NCBI GenBank assembly: GCA_964546355.1
Contig: CAZJJM010000033.1
Coordinates: 1-5,794 of the forward strand
Source of the DNA: JADLDV01 sp964546355
GTDB lineage: Bacteria > Patescibacteriota > Minisyncoccia > Phycocordibacterales > UBA9973
Length of the DNA: 5,794 nt
Reading direction: 5' to 3'
The first letter of the stretch is position 1. The number at the start of each line of letters is the position of its first letter. The notes beneath the pieces are model-generated. The model was not told the DNA's origin. It was given only the letters and a program-made list of their open reading frames with translations, and ran no database searches. Position numbers and translations under genes: made by a program. Positions 1 to 4,631 of the stretch are shown in pieces.

Positions 1-170
1 ACTAGTCCTGTGAAAAAAGCAATCACAATTAGAGCAACTGGAACGTATAGCCATTTTTGCTTAAAAATTGAATGGAAATGCCCTTGTTTCCATATATATC
101 GCACAAGTATGACAAAGGCAATAAAACCTACTATTCCAGATATCATTTCAAAAATAAGGTATTTGAACAT
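1..170 (-). CDS. N-terminal part of an unrecognised membrane protein (runs off left edge)
   Basis: Reading leftward from an ATG at 168-170 gives 56 open codons with no stop before the window edge, so only the N-terminus is present. Two strongly hydrophobic stretches are visible, at about residues 4-23 (it contains ISGIVGFIAFVILV) and 45-56, split by a basic segment rich in K, Q and H. This pattern suggests an integral membrane protein with a short loop between its first two helices. An in-frame ATG at codon 9 (144-146) is a possible alternative start; neither has a clear Shine-Dalgarno sequence. I do not recognise the family. The gene is transcribed divergently from the ECF/nrdJ operon and shares its 221-base control region. 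An extended -10 on this strand at 252-260 would drive it with a leader of about 75 nt. Confidence 0.55.
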   Translation of the reverse strand, partial: MFKYLIFEMISGIVGFIAFVILVRYIWKQGHFHSIFKQKWLYVPVALIVIAFFTGL

Positions 171-226
171 AAAAAATATTTGTTAACTAATAATGCTTAT
201 TAAGGCTGGATTAATTAAAATAACTC

Positions 227-237
227 TTGCCAAGCAG
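227..237. repeat. Short repeat TTGCCAAGC, copy 1 of 2 in the divergent control region
   Basis: TTGCCAAGCAG at 227-237 matches TTGCCAAGCGG at 364-374 at 10 of 11 positions, in the same orientation. The second copy forms the right arm of the leader hairpin before the ECF gene. The first lies in the predicted leader of the divergent left gene and itself contains the small palindrome CTTG-C-CAAG. No function can be assigned; a shared protein or RNA site is possible, but the repeat is short enough to be chance. Confidence 0.3.
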
Positions 238-251
238 TAGAGGCCTGTTTC

Positions 252-260
252 ATTATAGCA
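252..260 (-). promoter_or_regulatory. Extended -10 promoter for the leftward membrane-protein gene
   Basis: On the minus strand this reads TGCTATAAT, a perfect extended -10 (TGnTATAAT). No good -35 is found 16-18 bp upstream, which is normal for extended -10 promoters. The transcript would start near 245 and run through about 75 nt before the ATG at 170. It lies back to back with the rightward promoter, with the DnaA-like boxes in between. Confidence 0.5.
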
Positions 261-268
261 AAAAATAC

Positions 269-288
269 TTATCCACCGTTGTGCAAAA
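269..288. promoter_or_regulatory. Pair of inverted DnaA-box-like sequences at the nrdJ operon promoter
   Basis: TTATCCACC at 269-277 (plus) matches the DnaA box TTATCCACA at 8 of 9 positions. TTTTGCACA on the minus strand (280-288) fits the relaxed consensus TTWTNCACA fully. The two face each other two bases apart, and the second overlaps the predicted -35 of the rightward promoter. Known from other bacteria: DnaA binds upstream of ribonucleotide reductase genes (E. coli nrdAB, B. subtilis nrdEF) and ties dNTP supply to replication. A similar role here is an inference. No dnaA or dnaN gene is nearby to suggest an origin. Confidence 0.4.
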
Positions 289-308
289 CACGAAAACTTT
301 TGTATAAT
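279..308 (+). promoter_or_regulatory. Main sigma70-type promoter of the ECF-nrdJ-ATR operon
   Basis: A perfect -10 TATAAT at 303-308 is preceded, with an 18-bp spacer, by TTGTGC at 279-284, which matches the first three positions of TTGACA. The start would fall near 315, giving a leader of about 77 nt before the ATG at 392. That start coincides with the left edge of the palindromic operator, so a bound repressor would block initiation or clearance. The -35 overlaps the second DnaA-like box. Confidence 0.6.
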
Positions 309-314
309 GGTTTA

Positions 315-338
315 ATAGTTGCGAAACTATGCAACTAC
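315..338. promoter_or_regulatory. Palindromic operator at the operon start, likely target of the ArsR regulator
   Basis: The core ATAGTTGCGAAACTAT (315-330) is a 16-bp near-perfect palindrome (7 of 8 base pairs). A second overlapping inverted repeat is TAGTTGC (316-322), 8 nt, GCAACTA (331-337). The whole 24-bp stretch matches the reverse complement of 3807-3830, at the start of the arsR gene, at 19 of 24 positions. Position, symmetry and recurrence at the regulator's own start make an ArsR-dimer operator the simplest reading. In RNA the core could also fold as a 6-bp stem with a GCGA (GNRA-type) tetraloop, so an RNA role is the alternative. Confidence 0.5.
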
Positions 339-346
339 TCTATTAT
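319..346 (+). promoter_or_regulatory. Possible second promoter of the operon
   Basis: TTGCGA at 319-324 (4 of 6 matches to TTGACA), a 16-bp spacer and TATTAT at 341-346 form a plausible weaker promoter. It would start at about 353, at the foot of the leader hairpin. Its -35 lies inside the palindromic operator, so repressor binding would also block it. In an AT-rich region such matches arise easily. Confidence 0.25.
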
Positions 347-351
347 ACACC

Positions 352-378
352 CCGCTTGTAGTGTTGCCAAGCGGTTTT
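352..378 (+). terminator. GC-rich hairpin plus TTTT in the operon leader (attenuator-like)
   Basis: CCGCTTG (352-358) pairs perfectly with CAAGCGG (368-374) around a 9-nt loop and is followed by TTTT (375-378) and then AAC. A 7-bp stem with 5 G-C pairs stands out in this AT-rich spacer. It ends 13 nt before the ATG at 392, so it could act as an intrinsic terminator/attenuator or as a block to ribosome access. Only four Ts follow, so termination may be partial. There is no room or B12-box motif for a classical cobalamin riboswitch. Confidence 0.4.
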
Positions 379-391
379 AACAACTTTCATT

Positions 392-937
392 ATGAATACT
401 ATACAAAAGAATTGGTTTAAATACGTTGTAGGATTTGTTGCATGTCTTCTGATTCGACTTATTCCATTTCGCCCTCCAAATATTGAGCCAATACTTGCAA
501 CACAAATGCCATTCTCTAAAGCGTACGGGAAGATTGCAGGATTTTTATTCGCATTTTTTAGCATGGTTCTTTACGATATTTTAACTGGGAAAGTCGGTAT
601 ATGGACTTTTATAACAGCTAGTGCTTATGGTCTTTTGGGGTTATGGGCATCAATATATTTTAAAAACAAAAATAATAGCTCATGGAATTACGCAAAATTT
701 GCTGTCATGGGAACATTGGCTTTTGATATTGTTACAGGACTTTCTGTTGGACCTCTATTTTTTCACCAACCATTTATGGAAGCATTGATCGGGCAGATTC
801 CTTTTACGGCACTTCATTTAATTGGGAATATTGGTTTTGCAGTAGTATTTAGCCCTCTCTTGTATAAATATGTTATTGAAAATAAAAAGTTTGAAAGTGA
901 ATCACTTATAGCAATCTTTAACCCGAAACAAGCATGA
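392..937 (+). CDS. Putative ECF-transporter S component, probably for a corrinoid (vitamin B12)
   Basis: A 181-residue, very hydrophobic protein. Helices are apparent at about residues 10-26, 47-64, 69-90, 101-121 and 135-158, with a further short nonpolar segment (29-42) holding RPPNIEPILA. The size, five to six helices and a PNxEPI-like motif near the N-terminus resemble the substrate-binding S components of energy-coupling factor transporters (for example the CblT/CbrT type), which need a separate EcfT and two ATPases; none is in this window. The corrinoid substrate is inferred from context only: the stop overlaps the start of B12-dependent nrdJ by 4 nt (ATGA), and the third gene is the B12-activating enzyme. 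The C-terminal 20 or so residues are polar. The ATG at 392 has no clear ribosome-binding site but fits the first helix well. It could instead bind another vitamin. Confidence 0.65.
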   Translation: MNTIQKNWFKYVVGFVACLLIRLIPFRPPNIEPILATQMPFSKAYGKIAGFLFAFFSMVLYDILTGKVGIWTFITASAYGLLGLWASIYFKNKNNSSWNYAKFAVMGTLAFDIVTGLSVGPLFFHQPFMEALIGQIPFTALHLIGNIGFAVVFSPLLYKYVIENKKFESESLIAIFNPKQA

Positions 938-3216
938 AAAATACCCTAAACAGAAAAAAATATTTCTCACTTGTACATATACAAAAACGTGACGGAACAA
1001 TAGTTCCCTTTGATCAAAAACGCATTGCTCGAGCAATTTTTCGTGCGATGCAATCAGTAAAAGAGGGTGATGAGATACATGCGGAAAAAGTAATGCTGAA
1101 AGTGTTAGATTCACTTCTTGAACTCAAAAAAGAAAACAAAACAAAACAGTTTATTCCTCATGTTGAAACAATACAAGACATTGTAGAAAATGAACTTGTT
1201 GCTTCAAGTTTTCTACAAACCGCAAAAGCATATATCCTTTATCGAAAAGAAAGATCGTTGGTACGAGAAAGATCTGGTTTTGTGCCAGAAAAGGTTAAAG
1301 AACTTGTTATGGAAGGTAAAAAGTATTTTAGGAATCCTCTAGCTGAATTTGTATACTATCGTACATATGCAAAATGGATAGACGAAGAGGGTCGTCGAGA
1401 AACATGGACTGAAACGGTTGGTCGCTATGTTGATTTTATGCGCGATAACATAAATGGAAAACTTACGGAATCTGAATATAAAGAAATTCGAGAAACAATT
1501 CTAAGTCAAGAATCAATGCCATCTATGAGACTTCTGCAATTTGCAGGTAAAGCTACAAGACGAACAAATGTCTGTGCATATAACTGCTCTTTTATTGCTC
1601 CAAGAAATTTCCAAGACTTTGCTGAAATTATGTATATTTCAATGTGCGGAACTGGTGTTGGTTGGTCAGTAGAAAGTGAAAATATTCAAGCACTCCCACA
1701 AGTCAAAAAACAAAAAAACACGAAGGTCTCTACTTTAGTTATTCCTGACAGTAAGGAAGGTTGGGCAGATGCATTTTCACTTGGACTTAAAACATGGTTT
1801 GATGGAGATGATATTGTTTTTGATTATTCTCTCATTCGTCCTGCCGGATCACGCCTAAAGACTATGGGTGGCAAAAGTTCTGGACCCGCTCCGCTTCAAT
1901 CATTACTTTTATTTACTCGCGAACGTGTACTAAGTCGCCAAGGTAGACATTTATCAAACTTAGATGCACATGACATCATTTGTAAAATTGGTGAATGTGT
2001 CGTGGCGGGTGGTGTTCGAAGAAGTGCCATGATATCCCTTTCTGATTTAGACGATGAAATGATTCGTGATTCAAAGAAAGGTCAATTTTATATTTCGGAA
2101 GGACAAAGAATGCTTGCAAACAATTCTGCTGTATATCTTTCAAAACCCAGCACAACTGAGTTTCTTGATGAATGGGTTGCCTTGATGAAAAGCGGTAGTG
2201 GTGAACGAGGTATATTTAATCGTGGAGGACTTTCTGGAACATTGCCAAAAAGAAGACTTGATCAATTCAAAGGTGGTATATATCCTGCTTGGGGAACAAA
2301 TCCTTGTGGTGAAATTATTTTGCAATCAAAACAATTCTGCAATCTTTCCGAAGTTATCGCAAGAGCAGATGATACTGAAGAGAGTTTGCTCAAAAAAATT
2401 CGTATTGCGACAATAATAGGTACTTACCAGTCAACACTTACCTATTTCCCATATTTGTCGAAAGAATGGAAAAAGAATTGCGAAAAAGAAAGACTACTTG
2501 GGGTGTCTATAACTGGACAATGGGATTGTGAGCTTGTTCGTAATGGAGATATATTGGAGAAAATGAAACGAATGGCAATCGAAACAAATAAAAAATACGC
2601 AAAACGTTTTGGTGTGGAGCAATCAACATGTATCACATGTGTAAAACCTTCAGGAACAGTTTCTCAAACCGTAGATTGCGCTTCAGGTATGCATCCTCGC
2701 CATGCACCGTATTATATTCGACGTGTCCGCATTTCAGCGACAGACGCTTTGTTTAAAATGCTTAAAGATCAAGGAGTGCCGTACTATCCAGAAGTCGGGC
2801 AAACCTTCGAAAATGCATCGACCTTTGTACTTGAATTTCCAGTCAAAGCCCCTGAGGGAGCTATCTGCAAAGATGATGTGGACGCAATTGCACAATTAGA
2901 GCATTGGAAAATAGTTAAGCAACATTTCACTGAACACAATCCTTCTGTAACTGTATCAGTTTCAGACGATGAATGGTTAAAAGTTGCAAATTGGGTTTAC
3001 CAAAACTGGGATTTAGTCGGTGGATTATCATTTCTACCTCGATCAAAACATGTATATCAACTTGCACCGTACGAATCAATTACAAAGGTAAAATATGAGG
3101 AAATGAAAAAACGTCTTGGTGATTTAGATTTTTCTAAAATTGTTACTTATGAAAAAGAAGACGAAACAGAGGTAAAAAAAGAATTAGCTTGTGTTGGAGG
3201 ACTGTGTGAAATATAA
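934..3216 (+). CDS. nrdJ: Adenosylcobalamin-dependent (class II, monomeric type) ribonucleotide reductase
   Basis: Reduces ribonucleotides to deoxyribonucleotides in the cytoplasm, using adenosylcobalamin to make a thiyl radical. The 760 residues begin with an ATP-cone (about 13-105, starting HIQKRDGTIVPFD), then a RTPR-like region (RTYAKW..EGRRETWTETVGRYV), CGTGVGWSVE, and VAGGVRRSAM. Cys458 in NPCGEI is the expected thiyl-radical residue, Glu460 its partner, and Cys218 (YNCSF) and Cys469 (FCNLSE) the redox pair. The 11-residue spacing between Cys458 and Cys469 equals that of Cys408/Cys419 in the Lactobacillus leichmannii enzyme. The tail ends CVGGLCEI, with Cys753 and Cys758 as the shuttle pair. 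KPSGTVS is also present, so the protein looks intact. The start overlaps the upstream stop by 4 nt, implying translational coupling; the adenosyltransferase gene follows after 4 nt. The enzyme is slightly longer than the 739-residue L. leichmannii one because of the ATP-cone. No thioredoxin gene is in view. Confidence 0.96.
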   Translation: MKNTLNRKKYFSLVHIQKRDGTIVPFDQKRIARAIFRAMQSVKEGDEIHAEKVMLKVLDSLLELKKENKTKQFIPHVETIQDIVENELVASSFLQTAKAYILYRKERSLVRERSGFVPEKVKELVMEGKKYFRNPLAEFVYYRTYAKWIDEEGRRETWTETVGRYVDFMRDNINGKLTESEYKEIRETILSQESMPSMRLLQFAGKATRRTNVCAYNCSFIAPRNFQDFAEIMYISMCGTGVGWSVESENIQALPQVKKQKNTKVSTLVIPDSKEGWADAFSLGLKTWFDGDDIVFDYSLIRPAGSRLKTMGGKSSGPAPLQSLLLFTRERVLSRQGRHLSNLDAHDIICKIGECVVAGGVRRSAMISLSDLDDEMIRDSKKGQFYISEGQRMLANNSAVYLSKPSTTEFLDEWVALMKSGSGERGIFNRGGLSGTLPKRRLDQFKGGIYPAWGTNPCGEIILQSKQFCNLSEVIARADDTEESLLKKIRIATIIGTYQSTLTYFPYLSKEWKKNCEKERLLGVSITGQWDCELVRNGDILEKMKRMAIETNKKYAKRFGVEQSTCITCVKPSGTVSQTVDCASGMHPRHAPYYIRRVRISATDALFKMLKDQGVPYYPEVGQTFENASTFVLEFPVKAPEGAICKDDVDAIAQLEHWKIVKQHFTEHNPSVTVSVSDDEWLKVANWVYQNWDLVGGLSFLPRSKHVYQLAPYESITKVKYEEMKKRLGDLDFSKIVTYEKEDETEVKKELACVGGLCEI

Positions 3217-3220
3217 ACAT

Positions 3221-3790
3221 ATGCTATACACCAGAAAAGGAGACAACGGAACAACAAAACTTTTTGATTGCCCTCAAGGCAAACGAGTCAGTAAATCTGA
3301 TTTTGTTTTCGAAGTACTTGGAACAGTTGATGAACTGAATTCTTCTATTGGATATGCAAAAGTGCTTTCAAAAAAAAGTAACGATACTCTTTCAATAGAA
3401 ACACAAAAAATCTCTTACGAAAAAATCATTGAAATACTTCAACAAAATTTGTTTTGCATCCAAGCTGAACTTGGAGGGTCAGATATACACCTAGATAAAA
3501 ATCACATTCTTTATCTCGAAAAAGTTATTTATGAAACAGAGACTGTCTTGCCTCCTATTACATCTTTTATTGTACCTGGAGGTGGAGAAACTGGGTCTTA
3601 TTTAGATGTTGCTCGAACAATTGCTCGCAGAGCAGAACGACAATTAGTAACGCTCCGACATACAAAAGAACGAGTAGTTACAAATGAAAGTATAACTTTC
3701 ATGAATCGTCTTTCAAGTGTTTTGTATGCCATGGCTCGCTTTGCAAATTATCAGGAAGGATATTCTGAAGGAAAGCCAGATTATCAGTAA
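3221..3790 (+). CDS. pduO: PduO-type cob(I)alamin adenosyltransferase
   Basis: Transfers the adenosyl group of ATP to cob(I)alamin, making adenosylcobalamin, the cofactor NrdJ needs. From the ATG at 3221 the protein has 189 residues, a usual length for this trimeric family. The family motifs appear in order: YTRKGDNGTTKLF (3-15, ATP-binding N-terminus), VDELNSSIG (36-44), PGGG (119-122), ARTIARRAER (131-140, with the conserved Arg/Glu cluster) and MNRLSSVLYAMARFAN (161-176). The family position before ARTxxRRAER that is often His is Asp129 here, a modest departure. It starts 4 nt after the nrdJ stop. An in-frame GTG at 3206 has a strong GGAGG (3196-3200) five bases upstream and would add MKYKH; the ATG was chosen because homologues begin at or just before the YTRxGD motif. 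Co-transcription with nrdJ places activation and use of B12 in one operon. Confidence 0.93.
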   Translation: MLYTRKGDNGTTKLFDCPQGKRVSKSDFVFEVLGTVDELNSSIGYAKVLSKKSNDTLSIETQKISYEKIIEILQQNLFCIQAELGGSDIHLDKNHILYLEKVIYETETVLPPITSFIVPGGGETGSYLDVARTIARRAERQLVTLRHTKERVVTNESITFMNRLSSVLYAMARFANYQEGYSEGKPDYQ

Positions 3791-3819
3791 TTGCTTTTTA
3801 AGTTTACTTGTTGCATACT
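3791..3819 (+). promoter_or_regulatory. Possible own promoter for the arsR gene
   Basis: TTGCTT at 3791-3796 and CATACT at 3814-3819 (4 of 6 matches to TATAAT) are separated by 17 bp. Transcription would start near 3826, almost at the ATG (3829), so the message would be nearly leaderless. The -10 lies inside the repeat shared with the main operator, as expected for autoregulation. The gene could also be read through from upstream, since no terminator is seen in the 38-nt gap. Confidence 0.35.
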
Positions 3820-3830
3820 TTAGAAACTAT
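3807..3830. promoter_or_regulatory. Second copy of the palindromic operator, at the arsR start codon
   Basis: The reverse complement of this stretch matches 315-338 at 19 of 24 positions. Its core ATACTTTAGAAACTAT (3815-3830) is an imperfect palindrome (6 of 8 pairs) and matches the main-operator core at 13 of 16 positions even in direct orientation; GAAACTATG is identical in both. It covers the putative -10 and reaches into the ATG, a typical place for an autorepression site. Confidence 0.45.
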
Positions 3831-4131
3831 GAAGATTAAACAACCACTCCCTCGTAAAGCCTACGAGAAAAATGCCGAAATATATAAGATTCTTGCTAAC
3901 CCGAAACGGTTAGAGATTTTGAACTTGCTTCGCGAACAGGAAATGCCAGTAGAAGAACTAGTAAAAACACTGGGGATCCCAAAAGCAAATGTGTCCCAAC
4001 ATTTAGCACTACTTCGTCATGCAAAACTTGTCACCGTGCGACGTAATGGACTAAATGGTTATTACAATATCATTGATCCGCGTATTGTTGAACCATGCAG
4101 AATTCTTCACGAACTTGCTAAGCGCAAATAA
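3829..4131 (+). CDS. ArsR-family winged-helix transcriptional regulator
   Basis: A 100-residue DNA-binding protein typical of the ArsR/SmtB family. The sequence shows ILANPKRLEILNLL (21-34), a helix-turn-helix with recognition helix near PKANVSQHLALLRHA (51-65), and a beta wing VTVRRNGLNGYYNI (68-81). The usual alpha3 metal motif ELCVCDL is absent (the region reads PVEELVKTLG), and the alpha5 zinc ligands of SmtB are not conserved. One Cys (Cys90) and a His four residues on (His94) in the last helix are the only obvious candidate metal or thiol ligands. The ATG at 3829 was chosen; an upstream in-frame TTG at 3808 would add 7 residues and has no better support. The gene lies 38 nt after the adenosyltransferase and converges with the copper cluster. 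A shared palindrome suggests it represses itself and the B12-RNR operon; the signal it senses is unknown. Confidence 0.9.
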   Translation: MKIKQPLPRKAYEKNAEIYKILANPKRLEILNLLREQEMPVEELVKTLGIPKANVSQHLALLRHAKLVTVRRNGLNGYYNIIDPRIVEPCRILHELAKRK

Positions 4132-4163
4132 TAGAAAATAATTTATTTAAAAGTTGCAAACAA

Positions 4164-4187
4164 AGACAATGATTGATTTCATTGTTT
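4164..4187. terminator. Hairpin between converging genes, probable bidirectional terminator
   Basis: ACAATGA (4166-4172) pairs perfectly with TCATTGT (4179-4185) around a 6-nt loop; one G-U and one A-U pair extend the stem to 9 bp. T-rich sequence follows on both strands (TTTATAT on plus, CTTTGTTT on minus). It sits in the 81-nt gap between arsR and the cupredoxin gene, so it could end both transcripts. The stem is AT-rich and therefore of modest strength. Confidence 0.5.
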
Positions 4188-4212
4188 ATATCAAAAGTTT
4201 CTTCAGCATGAA

Positions 4213-4614
4213 TTAAGTAAAATTAACCACGAAGTTAAACATTCCCATACTACATAGACCTTGGAGTGGAACTCCAGCTTTTGGTGTACCGATATCGATA
4301 ACTTCTTCCCCAGTTTGAGCTAATATTTTTTGATAGCCAATTGATCTGATAACTAAAGATGATGAACAGTCGTACGTTCCATTTGTTTTGACAATTAGTT
4401 TAGTTGGGATCCCTGCTTTTGCAGTAGACATTTCTGGAGAATATCCACCTTTTGCATCTATGGTTACATACTGAATACCATCTCTAATTTCTACATTTTG
4501 TACTGTCTGTACTGAAACTGCATTAGAGTTTTTAGACTTTGATCCACCCCAAAATACAATGGCAAGTCCAACCACAAGAGCTAAGGTAACAATGATTAAA
4601 GAAGTTTTGTTCAT
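4213..4614 (-). CDS. Membrane-anchored cupredoxin-domain protein (copper binding)
   Basis: A 133-residue protein with an N-terminal uncleaved signal-anchor (about residues 5-22) that would place the rest outside the cytoplasmic membrane. Residues 47-133 look like a cupredoxin (EfeO/Cupredoxin_1-type) beta-sandwich: YVTIDAKGGYSPEMSTAKAGIPTKL is typical of its first strands. Candidate copper ligands are Cys83 (YDCSSSLVI, where relatives have GCS/GCT) and the C-terminal cluster Cys121-Ser-Met123-Gly-Met125, which corresponds to the CGMGM loop of relatives. No His residue occurs anywhere in the protein, so a classical blue-copper His2Cys site is not possible; Cys/Met ligands favour Cu(I). It lies 17 nt after the HMA-SafE gene and likely accepts or buffers copper exported by the ATPase of this cluster. 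The family assignment is good; the exact role is inferred. Confidence 0.82.
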   Translation of the reverse strand: MNKTSLIIVTLALVVGLAIVFWGGSKSKNSNAVSVQTVQNVEIRDGIQYVTIDAKGGYSPEMSTAKAGIPTKLIVKTNGTYDCSSSLVIRSIGYQKILAQTGEEVIDIGTPKAGVPLQGLCSMGMFNFVVNFT

Positions 4615-4620
4615 AATGTA

Positions 4621-4629
4621 ATTATATCA
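4621..4629 (-). promoter_or_regulatory. Extended -10 promoter directly before the cupredoxin gene
   Basis: On the minus strand this reads TGATATAAT, a perfect extended -10. Six bases separate it from the ATG at 4614, so transcription would begin at or next to the start codon and yield a leaderless message. It lies in the short gap after the HMA-SafE gene, where no Shine-Dalgarno sequence is seen. It would allow the cupredoxin to be expressed separately from the rest of the copper operon. No good -35 is present. Confidence 0.45.
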
Positions 4630-4631
4630 AA

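Noticed and set aside
188..202. Palindrome TAATAA-TGC-TTATTA as an operator of the left gene
   Set aside because: It is made only of A and T outside the 3-nt centre, so it is likely by chance in this spacer, and there is no second copy to support it.
269..288. Replication origin
   Set aside because: Only two DnaA-like boxes occur, there is no cluster or clear unwinding element, and no dnaA, dnaN or other replication gene is adjacent.
269..308. NrdR box upstream of nrdJ
   Set aside because: GTTGTGCAAAACAC has partial resemblance, but it does not fit the ACACWATATA-type consensus and no tandem pair is present at the usual spacing. The DnaA-box reading fits better.
311..391. Cobalamin riboswitch in the leader of the B12-related operon
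   Set aside because: The context invites it, but the leader is only about 77 nt and no B12-box-like conserved sequence or multi-helix layout is visible.
343..564. 73-codon reading frame on the minus strand
   Set aside because: It lies opposite the control region and the well-supported ECF S component, has no recognisable features, and would span the leader hairpin.
935..937. Recoding of TGA as glycine, as in some CPR lineages (Gracilibacteria/SR1)
   Set aside because: The only TGA gene end sits in a normal ATGA overlap with nrdJ, and no in-frame TGA is needed inside any gene of the window.
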